From Aphrophora alni (taxonomy: Eukaryota > Arthropoda > Insecta > Hemiptera > Aphrophoridae): DNA of 64,000 bases. Position numbers and translations under genes: made by a program. Each line of letters begins with the position of its first letter. The stretch's first letter is position 1. The notes beneath the pieces were generated by a model that saw only the letters and a program-made list of their open reading frames with translations, was not told the origin of the DNA and did not search any database. The stretch covers positions 19,439,271 to 19,503,270 of the forward strand of contig OY740777.1 in assembly GCA_963513935.1 (NCBI GenBank), read 5' to 3'. Of this stretch, positions 40,750 to 53,375 are shown in pieces.

Positions 40750-42104
40750 AGTGGATTGATAAATAATAATAAAATTTAGAGATAATACAGTTTGAATTAC
40801 TCTAAAGAATTCATTAACCTGAGGATCCATCATACAAATACATATCACTGCACACTAAAACTTTCATTTTATTATGGTATTAACCTAACAGATTGCTTAA
40901 GATAATATTATGAAGTGTTTTACTTGCTTGAACAAACTAGATAGTAAACTGTTCATTTACAGTGTTTTTACCTATCAAGCATCATCAAAACAAACACTTG
41001 CAGTCGGATAAAGTAGACATTGGTACAGACTTGAAACATTTACTTTTAAACAATTTTAAACTCATAATTATGTGTCTTTTTAAAGAGTAATTAAATAGTT
41101 TTTAAATGTTTTTTTATTATTTGAATGAAATAATCGTTTGTTATGAAGATGCCTCTATCTAGGCAAAACAGATGTAAAAAGGAAAGTTTACAATCTAGAT
41201 TGCTAAGGCAAAACAAAAACTTTATAAATACTAAAACTTTATTTTAAAAATATTTTGTTTCAATAACTAAGTCATCATTCTCTGTTAATTTCTGTAAACA
41301 ACTGAAATAAATTATTTTAAAACATTTAAAGAATTAAAAGTATATTTAATTTGGAATGCCTGAGTGTTTAGCATTACCCATGTCTTGTTTGGAACTTTGA
41401 GAGTTATTGGGGTTGTTCACACATTCATACATTGTTAGTTAATTATTTCCCAAATACACTCATATAGAAAGACCGGAATTCTGCATTGTACGAATATATA
41501 AAATTTGTGTAATGAATAAGTAATTAAGCATGTTCGATATTTCCCCGTCACATTTTAAACTGAGAGAGGTTCTGCATTCTCGATATATTATTAAACTATG
41601 TCAATGTGTTTGTACAAGGATGTGGAACAGAATTAAATTCCATTCCCCTGAATATCCACTGACGTAAACACATTCTCCTTAAATTTGTCTCGTAAAGTAA
41701 CATGTTAATTTTATAACCTCCAGAGAATCATTGTGTTTCTGACACCACTACCCGTGATATCAACAAGAATGAGCAGACTTTTATATCCTGAAATATCACT
41801 CAGAATATAAGCATTTTATTTATGTACATTATGGAGTCAAAACTGATATTTTGTGTAAGCACGGAAATATACTCTTATATAGGTGAGTGCTAATGGTTGC
41901 TGAAAGTTTATTTTACAATCAAGACATAATAAAACGTAAAAACTATTTTTTAGCTTCGTGGATGATCAACTTCCATTAACTAAAGTATAATTCCTGCTAT
42001 ATAATTTATAGTGTTGTAAAGCAGTCTATCACAGCCGGGTTTAAACGAATTAATAATGGCTGAAATATATTATGACAGTGTTTAATAAATGATTTAGCTA
42101 AATA
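40750..42104. other. AT-rich, nothing recognised
   Basis: No repeat boundary, coding frame or RNA signal was seen. Confidence 0.5.
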
Positions 42105-42543
42105 CAGTCGAACCCCTCAAACTCGACACAATGTGGACTTTAAGGTTTCGAGTTTTAGGGAACTTTGGTATTTAATGGTTAGGTTTGCAACAAATACTCA
42201 AAATTACTTTAAATAACTGTACATAACTAAAATAGTGTGTTCAATCACACATTAAAATGAAATTTATCGATGGGTCAAATGAGATTTAAAAAGTATTGGC
42301 CTTGTACAATAGACTCAGTAAACTAAAAAGACCTTTCCTAATATGCTGTAATAAAATTTACAGTAAAGTCTACAGTAAAAAACAGACAGTCCATTAAATA
42401 TTTTTAAAGATTAAAACAATTTTACATAAAAAAAACATTAGAGCAAGGTAGCATTGTTTGAAAAAAACTTTTGATTGATCTTTGTTTTTCCTTTTCGACA
42501 AAAGACTTGCCACTTACTTTTATTGGAATCGGTGCTAATGACC

Positions 42544-42605
42544 GGTAGCATCCGGGTGGTTAGGCGCTTGGGTTCATAACAATATGAATGTTTTGACAAC
42601 ACGTG
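42544..42605 (+). repeat. tRNA-like segment, CAT anticodon-like loop, inside the pogo-like element
   Basis: gcatccgggtggttaggcgc resembles a tRNA 5' half with A box, followed by cttggg-ttcataa, as in an anticodon arm with a CAT loop. The 3' half is degraded and no B box is evident. It may be a truncated SINE. Confidence 0.35.
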
Positions 42606-42756
42606 ATTAGGGCTGTCCCGGTCTACCTGGACCCTTTATCTTTAACTTTGTCCTCTACTATACAGTAGGATTAGAAAGTGGCTAGACAAAGGAGCAACCC
42701 TCACAGCTGTATAAACAAAAGTGACAAGCCTCAACCTCCCGGCATCTGGCAGGTGC

Positions 42757-43352
42757 GAATACCGGTCAATTGCGGACACGGACTATTGCGGACACATCAT
42801 TAAGCGGTCAATTGCGGACACTAGGGATTACTGCTACCTGACAAGTGTTTGACAGGTCTCTTCAAATATTTCAATACTGGAAAGTTGCGGACACTATCTT
42901 CTGGAAAAATAAAGAAGTAATGTGACTAATACAACAACAGCTTTGACTGGCGGACTGGCGAAATGGCTCAGCCCTTTATATAGGGTCTACGGGCATGGCT
43001 TGTTGCACTGTGTGAATAATCTTAAAATATTTGGCAGTTTCCTGTGACTCATAGTGGGGAGAAAGCGAGCCTACCTCGGCTCGTTTCCCGCTTACCAGCT
43101 CCTTAGCGCGGGAATAACAACGTTTAACAAATGTAATCTCATTACAAATCTCTATTACATTATACTCTTTAGAAACCATGTGTTTTGTTCTTACAATCAA
43201 TTGATAGTCAAAACGCTGCTTTGAACGGGAATTCTGTTTGTACCTGTTGTACCTGTAAAACCCTTGTCAGGTAGCAGTAGTCCCTGTTGTCCGCAATTGC
43301 CCGCTTTAATGATGTGTCCGCAATTGTCCGTGTCCGCAATTGACCGGACACC
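42757..43352. mobile_element. Mutator-like (MULE) MITE with about 100-bp terminal inverted repeats
   Basis: Inverted repeats of about 100 bp start CCGGTCAATTGCGGACA (42762-42778, and reverse complement at 43331-43347) and run inward to about 42866 and 43255. Each contains several copies of CAATTGCGGACA. A perfect 9-bp direct repeat ggcaggtgc flanks it (42748-42756, 43353-43361), the duplication length typical of Mutator-like elements. The about 390-bp interior has no transposase but has a hairpin of gaaagcgagc/ggctcgtttc near 43052-43090. The outermost 5 bp differ between ends (gaata versus ggtgt), so the exact boundary is uncertain. Confidence 0.75.
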
Positions 43353-43478
43353 GGCAGGTGCACATGGCGTAAAACAATGCAGTGAATGACCTTGAAAATT
43401 CCACGCTTCTTTTCACTGGCCCTGTCGAGTTTGACGGAATGTCGAGTTTGAGGGGGTCGAGTTTGAGGGTTTCTACTG

Positions 43479-44607
43479 TAGAGTTAAAATTAACAATTTG
43501 ATCTACAAATAATAAGACAAGCCTAAGTGCTTTCTGACTAAACTTGTTCCTCATATATTCATCACATCTAAACTGACATTACTTCTAAATTTTATTTAAA
43601 ATTAATTAAACTTTATAAACAGAAAAATAAAACTTTTGTCTCCTGGAGGTGTTTAGTGGCAGAAAGGGGTTAACTAATGTGGTTAACATGAATAATTGCA
43701 CAAGACATTAGGAAATGTGATAAGTTACTCTTTCATTTCACCTGAGGGTGTTTAATGGAAAATATCTAAAAGTTAAGTTGTTTTCGTAAAGTTTAATTAC
43801 ATTTGAGATTAGATTAGAGTTTTTCTTTGTCACTCTAAATAAAGTGAGAAATATTGAGAAGGAAAAAGAAAGTTTTTTAATTGAAATATTGTGGCCTTCA
43901 CCGTTTTGCTCCTCCTTGAGAAAAATACTACTTTTTATATCTATGAATACAGTCTGTATGTTGCGTTAAACAGGGTCGTAATTATAAGTAATCCTTAGGA
44001 CTTCTATAAGAGACCTTAAAGTAACATTTAAATAAGAATACGTAAATCTCCTTTACAATAGGGTTATTAACACTCCTTAACATTTCCTTTGCTTTACCTT
44101 TTATTCTGTATTAATAAACAATTAAAAGAAAGACATCAAGTACGTCATCAGTATAAACAGTGACAGTTTAGTAATCGCTACAGCTGATTATTTTGTTAAT
44201 CGATAATCAGCTGTCATTCATGCGTAATGTGTTCACAATCGCAAAGGGAAAGATTGGCGAAGAGGAAGAGAATGTTATTATTTTCAAATCTAAAAACAAA
44301 TGTACCAAAAATTTTTTTAAAGATATAAAACACAGATATAAAGGAATGAAAATACACAGCGAGTGACATGTTGAAGGAAATAAACGACAAGTGGTCGAAT
44401 AACTAGTATGCGTTTGTATGTAAATGTGTGCTGTACAAAAAAAAGTCGTATGTTCAAATGAAATATTAAATAACATTGCCTAAAATGGTTCTATTTTCTG
44501 CCACTCTTACGTCATGATACATTAACTAATCCATTTTATTTCATACATTTTATTAGAATCAATGGGAAGATACTATAAGAGGAAAATATTATATAGAAAA
44601 ATAAATT
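43479..44607. other. AT-rich, nothing recognised
   Basis: A small inverted repeat around cagctgattattttgttaatcgataatcagctg (44180-44213, arms cagctgatta/ataatcagctg) is the only structure noted. Confidence 0.5.
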
Positions 44608-44940
44608 GGAAATAATGAGACGATTATTTAATTCCACAAAACAGCTTTAATTGCGACATATGTTTCACCGTTAGGCATTTTCAAGCAACTAAATTGAAAA
44701 CAAAACAAGTCTAAACTAAAAATGTGAGACCAAAGGAAAGGTTAGACCATCCCACAGGTTAGATCATTGACCTTTCTTTTGTCATTTCTCAACCCCTTTA
44801 CTCTAACCTTTCCTTTGGTCTCACATTTTTAGTTTAGACTTGTTTTGTTTTCAATTTAGTTGCTTTAAAATGCCTAACGGTGAAACATATGTCGCAATTA
44901 AAGCTGTTTTGTAAAATTAAATAATCGTCTCATTATTTCC
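44608..44940. repeat. Young fold-back element 4, about 98% identical arms
   Basis: Arms at 44608-44746 and 44812-44940 with a 65-bp spacer. I count about three mismatches over the arms. Each carries the motif with GCC-TAAC-GGT followed by GAAACA. A possible 10-bp duplication aaataaattg occurs at 44599-44608 and 44970-44979, which would put about 29 bp of non-palindromic DNA in the element's right end. Confidence 0.88.
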
Positions 44941-45979
44941 ATTATCATGGAATTCCATCATGTACCGACAAATAAATTGACATTGAACATTTTAAAAGTA
45001 TGTTCTTTATCGTAAATATCAAATGTATTTTCAACATCCATCAAATAGATACCTGGTTACTTTTGATAGCTCATCATCTACGTACCTAAACAACTCTAAA
45101 ATCGTTTGTCTAAAAAATGTATCAACACAACATATAAATTGTCATTTTCAAAGTTTTTAATAACAAACTACAGTTCAGTAATGATCTATTATTAAGGTTG
45201 GTTTAAGGTGGCTTTTGACCGACCTTAACGCGAAGGATTTTTTAGCAGTTTAACTTCATTATTAAAGGATATAATAAAGGTACTTATATAAAACGAAAAA
45301 CCGTTAAGGACATAGCTCAAAGAGTGGTTAGAAAAACGAAATCCAATTGAAACTTACACAATTTAACACGATTAGGATACGTATATTCTTCTTTTAAATC
45401 AAAAGTAATATATTTAATTTTGTAGGTTTATATGACATATTTCTATTACAAATCACCGTGTGATATAGCGTAGATGTTAACATGATACAACTTAACTTCA
45501 CTAATACTTTTATTCCGATCAATACTCATTTTAATTAGGTCAAAACATATTGTGTAAAGTACAGTACACTTTCGAAACTGTTTTACATTGGTTTATATTG
45601 CCCTATTTCTATTTTTGTACTTAAATATAAAAGTAGTGGATCTAATTAGCTGTTTAACTATTCATACTATTTGGTTGCTATGGTAACTAAATTTGTAGGT
45701 AAAATTAAAAAATCAAGTTTAAAACAATCTCCAAACTTATCTAACATATCTTGCCTAACTTATCTTTGTAAGGTAAAGAACTGCTACACTCCCATTCATC
45801 TTACAGAGACGGAGAGAGTTTCATGGGAAAACTTCACGTCTAAGGATCATTATACAGAACTTGACAGTGTTCAGTGTGACATAACCCACAGTCACAAGGG
45901 CACTTTTGCGGCGTTTTTGAATTGATTTTCTGTTACAACCAATTAATGCCAATTTCTTGAGATCTAACTGGCCGATTTT

Positions 45980-46027
45980 CATGCAGGGTTTGTTTTAAAT
46001 AAAAGAACATTTAAAACAAACTGCATG
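45980..46027. repeat. Small perfect-type hairpin
   Basis: catgcag, tttgttttaaat and their complement atttaaaacaaa, ctgcatg surround an 8-nt loop. There is one small bulge (gg). Confidence 0.8.
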
Positions 46028-48705
46028 AAATCTCTTCCCCCTTACGCAAACGCTAAAAATGTACACAAATACTACGGCGAACTTTGGAATTGTATCAAAG
46101 CTGATACACACGGTGCAGATTGCCAAATCACGAAGAAGTAACAATGTTCGTTTCAGTTGTGACTGTGAAGGCAAAATAGGGCTCTAAATACACATCAGCG
46201 TTATAACTGACTTTTTTTCTCGTTTGATTACAAAATTATATTTGAGAAACAGCTGATTCCAATCTTTATCATTTGTCTATGTAATGTAGAAAGTAATGAA
46301 AATTGTGTTTTGATAATAATTGTGTTTTTGTGCGTAGTAATATATTTTCAAAGAATTATATTTTTAGGTGCCTAATTTTTAAAAGAATTCCTACAATAGA
46401 AAAAGCATGTGGAGATAATATATTTTTTTGTATGTTTCTTTCTTTTTTCTGGAACACAGACAATAGATTGTTAACAATTTCTTTTTATACTAAAATCTAA
46501 AAATATTTAATATTTAAAAAATTAAAATAAATTTAAAATTGAGGGAACAACTTGGAAGAGGGGGCTACGTATATATACGTTCACCCTAACGCTTTTTTCT
46601 TAAGGTAGCAATACTTTGTTTTAATAGAATCATTGGTTCATAACTTTCGATATAGTTCGTCTTTACAATTATAATTTTACTTGTATCTAATTATATTTAT
46701 ACCCAGTTTACGTAGTTATAATTTGATAAATAAGACACTAAGAACAGAATAACGAGTAATATATAAATTGTAGAGACAGTTTATATAATTTAAAAAAAAA
46801 AAGTTTTTAAGTGCTGGAATGTTTTTACTCAAGATAAAAACCATATCAGTTAGTTCAAACACGATAAAAAAATGTTACTGCAATTCTGTGTCCTTTACCA
46901 TGTGAAATGATGTTCTGGCCTTATTTATAATATGGTTCTTATCCATAAATACATTACTGAGACAACCCACAGATAAACAAAAGACTTATTTATTGTTTGA
47001 AACACGGAGAAATACTAAAAACTAACGACCGTTTGTGTTTGTTTATATCTTATTTTTTTTGCAATAAAAATAAGGAGATGAAATAACATTTATATAAAAG
47101 TTTGGGTTTCCTCTCTCGTCACTCGGAACCAACCGCAGGGTCGTTAGCAACCCCTAATGGAGTTATTACAACTGTAATTATACAAATATGATTACAGTTA
47201 AACGTAAAATATTTTCACTTCTTTGTTATTATATTTTACAAATTGTATAAACTTCAATTTATTTTAACTTCAGAATTGTTATTGTTTTCTGTACTTTATT
47301 AATCTGAGGGGGACGTTGTAAGTTGATAGTTAGTGCTGAATGAGTAAAATTGTTGTTACTTTAAAGTTTATATATGGTTTCAGAGGGAAATTCATGTTTT
47401 AAGATTATGAGATCCCTGAAGTTGTGATAAGTAAAATTATCATTTAGATAACATTATATGAAAGAATGGTTATTTAGCTTATCAGATATTGCAAATATCA
47501 GATTATGATAATTATTAGAAGATTTATAGAAATAATAATTTGACTACACAGAAAATTTATTATTACCTATTTTTAAAATTAAAACGAAAATATTTATTCT
47601 GTGGCTGTAGTGAAATAGTAGAGTAACAACTATATGTAATATAAATTTGTTTTTAGGTATTGAGTTTTAAAACGTTTTGTTTTTTGTCTGTGAATCTAGA
47701 GCGACACTTTGCTTCCACCATCCTTCGACTTCTGGCATCTTTTAACAAGGAAACATTAAGCTTATTAAATAGATTTGTTTAGAAATATATATTTGTAACG
47801 CTTGTGTTAAAAATTGTTAAAGCTCTGAAAATAAAAAATTACGTTCGTTTTAGAAATTTAATTTCGTTACTCTATAAATTACAAAATGGCGACTAAGTGT
47901 AAAGTATAGGTTCACCTTCTTACATGTAGCACACTAAGTGTTGATGATAATTCTTCATCTATTTACGTCTAGTAATTTATTATACTGGTATTGATTTGAA
48001 AAAAATTAAACAATTGAATACAAAATTAGCAGATCTTTACGCTGGGATTTTAATTAAATTTTAGTTAAATTTGACAAAGTGAGATGTTTTCATTAAATTA
48101 ATTATTTTATCATTAAAGTTTCCCTTACTAATTTCAAAATAATATCAACTGGTTTATTTTACAGCCCCCTTTGTTAAACTTTCCAGACCATTTCTAAAGT
48201 CTCAAACCTTAAGGCAAAATAATATTTTTTTCTAATTGAGTCTTTCCCACTAGCTTCTCAAATTTTTTAATCAAATTACAATTTATCTTTGTTCTCAAAA
48301 GCAGGTTTTACATTTCACTCTTTTTATTATGTTTTATGTTCTCTATTTCCCCCCAAATTACATTATCTAATTTTCGACACAAATTCACATTTAAATCCAA
48401 TAAATGATGACCTTGATGTTCAGTTCATTGTATTTTTTCTTTATGTGATGTTGGGACTATGAACACGTCACTATTTTTGGTGTGTATTGGGCCAAAGCTA
48501 TTGGCTCATAATGGCTACTATGTTATTTTTAACATTTTAAAATTTAAAATGTTTTGAAAAGCAACTAAACCATATTTCCTATGTCTTAAATTATAGGAAT
48601 AAAAATTATAATTTTTAACAATATATATATCAACATAGATAATACAATTACAACAATGTTAGTTTCACTTATTTGACAAACAAACATTCTTCTCTCCTAC
48701 CCTTT

Positions 48706-48708
<3 letters not shown>

Positions 48709-48782
<74 letters not shown>
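48709..48782. repeat. (CT)n microsatellite
   Basis: About 37 CT dinucleotides; the short open frame over it is an artefact. Confidence 0.97.
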
Positions 48783-48784
<2 letters not shown>

Positions 48785-51180
48785 TTCTTTTGTTGTCTCT
48801 CCACCAAATCCATAAATATAATTGCGTAAACGGATTTCGTTTAGTAAATACTATTGTATGTGTATATAGGTAAATTTAATTTAATCTCACGCCCGGATTT
48901 AAAGTTGATATTAACCACGCATCGTTAAAACCAGTTGCTAAATTAATTAAATATTGTTTTATTTCACAAATATTTAAATAATATTTTCATTTGATTGGTT
49001 TAATTTATTCAAATTTTCACATACGAACGTTTTTAAAAAAACATTCATTCCCATAGAAGAGAAAAATGGAAGATACTCCCTTCAAACCCTTCTTCAGCCA
49101 CAACACGTAATCAAAGTCTAACATTTAAAGCCACAAAGTTGTTGGAATCACTCCAAGACTGTCGCGTCTATTACTCTTTGTGTTACACAAAAGGGCAATT
49201 TTCCTCCCTAATCACTCTATAGCGAAATAAGTTTTAGTTTGTAGTAAAAGAAAGATTTATTATGAATATAGGGAGTGTTTTGGTCCAGTAATATCAAATA
49301 TACATTGAGTATACAAATAGTTAACAGCAACCTTATGAATTCGGAAACATACAAGAAGTATAAACAACATAAAGAGATTTTAACTGAGGGTATCCTGATT
49401 TCTTCCAAATCTGATTTTACGTGGGTTGTTTATTTTTAAATTACTTTTGTTGTTATTTCTTAAGTTATTGGTTTGTTGTGAAACGCATATATAGAAGTAA
49501 AGCAATGAGAGAGATTTGGAAATAACACGTGAACTACTGACAAAACATGGCAAGAAGTCTCAACATTTTGGAAGGAGAAAATTAGTGGCGTACGGATAAT
49601 AATTTCCAGTCCTTCATAATAATAAATACACTTTGGCTTTGTAATATTGGCAACACTGGATGATTAGCAGAAAGCCTGTTTGATCACCTCGATTCGTTAT
49701 AAATTATACTCTGTGGAAAACAAAGACGCTTTTCCAATGTTTAACAGTGACATAGTCACTATCAAAACATAGAAAGTTAAATCTTGCTATATTTAGGCTG
49801 AATGCAGTGTTAGCCACGACGGTTACTAATATAATATCAACAGGAGATTACGACAGTAGTTTCAACACCAGTATCCTTGCACTTGGATCACAATTCAACC
49901 TTAGAATGATTTGTAGATGTTTGGTTTTTATTTTTTGTGATCATGCCAATTTTTAATTTTAGAGAAATCTGAAGATGTTAGGTTCTAAGCCTTGTTCCAG
50001 AGGCCTTGTGGTCCTCAAAAGAAAAAGCTTGCCCGTGATATTAACTTTTGAAATATTAATATGTATATTTAAAATAATAATGGACCCATTGTACTTCCTT
50101 TTACAACACCATAATCTATGCTAATTACGTTGTTATATATAATATACTATAAATATAATTAAAATAATTATAAAACGGGAAATATCTACAATTAAAATGA
50201 AATTAGTGCACTATTACGGAGGAATTAAATTATACTTAAATACAAATATTTAGAATACGTGTAAGTAAAATTTTTAATAAAATAAGGAAGTTAATATATA
50301 AATTGCAGAAACTGTTATAAATGAAATAGATATAACAAGTCTAAAATCAAACGGAAATGTTAATGGTAATAAAAATATATTTTGAGTTTTAAAATTAGTA
50401 CTTAGCCTAATAAAAATGGAATAATATGAGGCGTAAAACTTGCATATCAAAATCTCTCTATCTCTCTCTTCTCTCTTTCCATATATGTATGTATACTGAT
50501 TACTTTAGAGGCAAAACAAAACAATTACTTGAGGTATTTTTCCAACTCACAGAACGCAAAAGGATAGTGGACAATAAAATTAAGGATGTAATTTATGAAA
50601 GGAATAAAGAAATGTATAGTTATAATGGATACATATAAAAATATAAGAAAACAAAAATAATAACAGTCAATAATAAAATAATATGGAAGGGAAATATTTA
50701 TAAAATTATTAAATTTTAAAAGCTAACTCTATTTTTAAAACCAAAATTAGGAATGGTAATAATATTACACACTCAAATACAACAAAGAAGAAAACAACAT
50801 AAACAGGAATAAAGATTAAATACTGACTATAAGGTGTAAATTAGTGGAGAAATTGTAATAATTGTAATAAAGAAAACATAATTAGAGTAATACAAATACT
50901 ACTTTTTTTTAATAATAATAAAATACAAAATATAAAAACACACTCTGAAGAAGTAGCGACAAGAAATATTAAAGTATAATAAAATTAGTATCTAAAATCC
51001 AACTTTAGTAAGACAACTTAAAATATAAAACGTATAAGATTTATATTTGGTTAAATTACTGATTGATGTAAAAAACCACTCGGAATCAAAATATTTTTTT
51101 AGTTTTATCGCCTTATAAAAAATGGAAGAAAATAACATAAAATGAAGACCCTTTATTACTTGAATATTGTAATAGCTTCA

Positions 51181-51288
51181 GGGTCGAAAGAGTTGCTCAA
51201 GAGAGACCTGATAGGCAAGTTGAAAGAGAGAGACCCAACCCAATACTACATGAAGAAAAGTGTAGATTCAACTAGGGTCCCTCGATAT
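51181..51288 (+). pseudogene. Decayed reading frame related to 9988-10215
   Basis: A 36-codon frame ending at TGA 51289-51291, with KELLKRDLIGKLKERD and QYYMKKSVD. It shares about half its residues with the conserved block at 10200-10090 on the other strand. Protein-level similarity between distant copies implies coding ancestry. The family is unknown to me. Confidence 0.45.
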
Positions 51289-51485
51289 TGACTCGCACCT
51301 ACACATTTAAGTGAAACCGTGGGGGAAACAAGTAAAGAAGGAAAAGCGACAAAATATAAGCTAAAATTAGTAGAGTAATTTGAAAAAAAACATAATAACA
51401 TTCATAGAAAGAATAACTAAGGGAAAATTTGTATGTGTTATGAAAGATGGTTGTGGGATATTCAGTGGTAATATTTGTATTCATA

Positions 51486-51945
51486 TATATTCAAATATAA
51501 GAGTAGAATATATACTAAAAGGATGACGTAGCGTACGGTGGGAGCTCGAGAATAGTATAGTAGTGGGGGATATCGGCTGTCTAGCCGGGGACGATTGCTT
51601 GGAGCGGGGAATGATGAATGGGGGTATTAGAATGCTATCGGGAGGCGGTGAAGTGGTTGCACGCCGGTGGTTTCCCCTACAAGGCTGTTTCCCTATCGGG
51701 AGGCGAGTTTGGTGAATGAGGGGTGTTAAAATGAAGTACCCAAAGTATTCAGTAAACAGGAGTCTCTGGTCTCCTTGAGGCACCCTTGCTGCTGGTAGTG
51801 CTTGTGGTTGGCGAGTTGAGTAGTTGGTCTGGTGCCTGAACAGTATCCACTGTCCAGGGAGAGCAGAGTGATGCATGTCTGAGTAGTCTCTGACGAGAGA
51901 GAGTGAATAGTGTGTGTCTCCGAAGAGAGCTGGGTTAGGTGTGTG
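51486..51945. repeat. Unclassified GC-richer repeat, left part (split by LINE insertion)
   Basis: This stretch stands out as GC-richer than its surroundings. It has short internal repeats (ctatcgggaggcg twice, near 51638 and 51693) and no recognised protein. A minus-strand open frame (51876-51481) has no family resemblance I know. It should be contiguous with 52940-53375 once the LINE at 51955-52930 and one target-site copy are removed. It could be LTR or DNA-transposon sequence; neither was shown. Confidence 0.4.
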
Positions 51946-51954
51946 TACTGGTTA

Positions 51955-52930
51955 TTATTTTTTTAAATTTATTAATTTTTTTTTTTAGGGAGGAAAAATG
52001 TTTTAAACATATCCCTCTCCAGAGAGATACTGTGGGAATCACCCCGAAGGGCCTACCCACTAACACGACCTCCCCCCTCCCACACGGACATGCACTGGGG
52101 AGAGCGAATACTATCATCTAGGGAACTCCCTAATGGCTGCAGCTGCAAACTGGGTACTTCACTAGAACAGAAATATAAATTAGGAGTCATGCAAGTTGGA
52201 GTCACCGACTTGGCTTAGAGGCGCGGCAGGTTAATTCCTACGGCGGATCATCCAAAATGGCAGCCGGCCGAGGCCTACCGTCTTCAATGATGCCGAGTCG
52301 CTTGCAGATATCTGAGATTCCTTGGAATCTCGAATCTTGGGCACTCTGAAACAGTTTAAAAGCGCATCGTCTAGCAAAAGCATCTAGGGTAGGGATGCCT
52401 GCTGACCCTAGAATGGTGGCGTTGCTCACAAACCAAGGTTGGCGAGTGATTCTGCGCTCACGTGGTACTCTGCGCCGATGTTTACGTCTCTTTCTAAAAC
52501 AGATAGAATCGGATTTCTATGCATTAATCTTAATGCGCCATTTCTCCAGCAATTGGGTCAGCGCGTTTAGCTGCTTCTGCATAGTTCTTGCCGCGAATAC
52601 AGGGTTTGCACTGCAACAGTGTAGGAATGCATCGTCTGCATAGAGCGACAGTGTTACACCTTGAACAGTTGGGAAATCATTAGTATAAATAAGATACGGT
52701 ACCGGTCCCAGGGGACTGCCTTGGGGAACTCCGGCAAGTATCGGCCGCAGCGATGATATTTCACCGTCTACAAAGGTCCTAAAAGATCTGCCTGTGTGGT
52801 AAGAGCGGATCAGGTGTACAGCAGCCTCTGGTACAGGAGAATCACTCAACTTGTTGAGGAGGCCCTCGTGCCATACCCTGTCAAACGCCTTACTGACGTC
52901 TAGTAGCACTGCAACAGAAGACAAATAGTC
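51955..52930 (-). mobile_element. 5'-truncated LINE of a second Jockey-like family
   Basis: A minus-strand insertion with an RT fragment (52924-52238), about 250 bp of GC-richer 3' UTR and an A-rich tail (plus-strand T-rich 51955-51990). The perfect 9-bp repeats tactggtta at 51946-51954 and 52931-52939 fit a target-site duplication. The RT sequence differs clearly from the 21-26 kb family (VLLDVSKAFDRVWHEGL, GVPQGSPLGP, YADDAFLH), so it is a different lineage. It inserted into an unclassified GC-richer repeat that is visible on both sides. Confidence 0.82.
52238..52924 (-). pseudogene. RT fragment with internal deletion and a nonsense codon
   Basis: The first open part (52924-52517) holds RT palm motifs: VAVLLDVSKAFDRVWHEGL with catalytic-type Asp, GVPQGSPLGP, LYADDAFLHC, and LEKWRIKINA. 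A TAG follows where Jockey-type RTs usually have Glu before a Lys-Ser/Thr. The same frame then reads a basic stretch to PWFVSNATI (about 52430) and on to a stop near 52238. The usual 150 or so residues of thumb and connection between WRIKIN and PWFVSN are missing. The join keeps the frame, so this is an in-frame internal deletion plus a stop. The N-terminal fingers and endonuclease are absent through 5' truncation. Confidence 0.8.
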
Positions 52931-52939
52931 TACTGGTTA

Positions 52940-53375
52940 GAAAAACGTCTGGTTTTATACGTTTTTCGGGGTGTCGAACAATGGAGAAGCCATTGTTCGA
53001 CTTTTACGGTAATGCAATCGAATCACAGGCCGGCTAGAGACGTGGGTGGCGTAGCGTGCTGTGATTGGGTCGTACAAACTGAAGTATTTGTGTTTGGCGA
53101 GAGACCATCCGCGGTCCCTCGCGAGTTGAGTCTGGACCAATCATGAGCTGCCCTTTACTGTTCGACAGTAAGGGAAATTTATGTGTTTGGTTGGCCCAGG
53201 GTTTCCGGCACAGAGATCCGGGAGATGTGCGGGGAAGTGTTCTCAGTGTTTGGGGTGACCAAACGCTGAGACGTGTTGGGTTGAGTGGGTCGGGTAAATT
53301 AGTTCCAATGTAAAGGGCGATGGCAAGGAACAGAGTCAAAAAGGATAAAAAAAGAAGGACAATACAATACATATA
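52940..53375. repeat. Unclassified GC-richer repeat, right part, with a perfect hairpin
   Basis: GC-rich flank of the LINE insertion. It contains a perfect 12-bp inverted repeat, gtcgaacaatgg/ccattgttcgac (52973-52984 and 52990-53001, 5-nt loop), and just before it aaaaacgt/acgttttt. The segment near 53041-53062 (gcgtagcgtgctgtg) resembles gacgtagcgtacggtg near 51526, so the two ends may share a subrepeat. No protein domain was recognised. Confidence 0.4.

Larger units (their letters stand above)
42105..43478. mobile_element. Pogo/Tigger-like non-autonomous DNA transposon
   Basis: The left end, ta then CAGTCGAACCCCTCAAACTC (42103 on), and the right end, ctcgag-rich DNA ending CTACTG then ta (43478-43480), form terminal inverted repeats inside a TA duplication. 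Reverse-complemented, the right end begins CAGTAGAAACCCTCAAACTC. CAGT ends plus TA targets fit pogo/Tigger and other Tc1-mariner branches. The right end has three near copies of gtcgagtttga. No transposase was found inside, and a second element (42757-43352) is nested in it. Confidence 0.72.
44980..51180. other. Mostly AT-rich, no gene seen
   Basis: 45760-46180 is slightly GC-richer with an 84-codon plus frame (45671-45925) that I cannot assign. The CT array at 48709-48782 and the hairpin at 45980-46027 are the other features. Confidence 0.45.
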
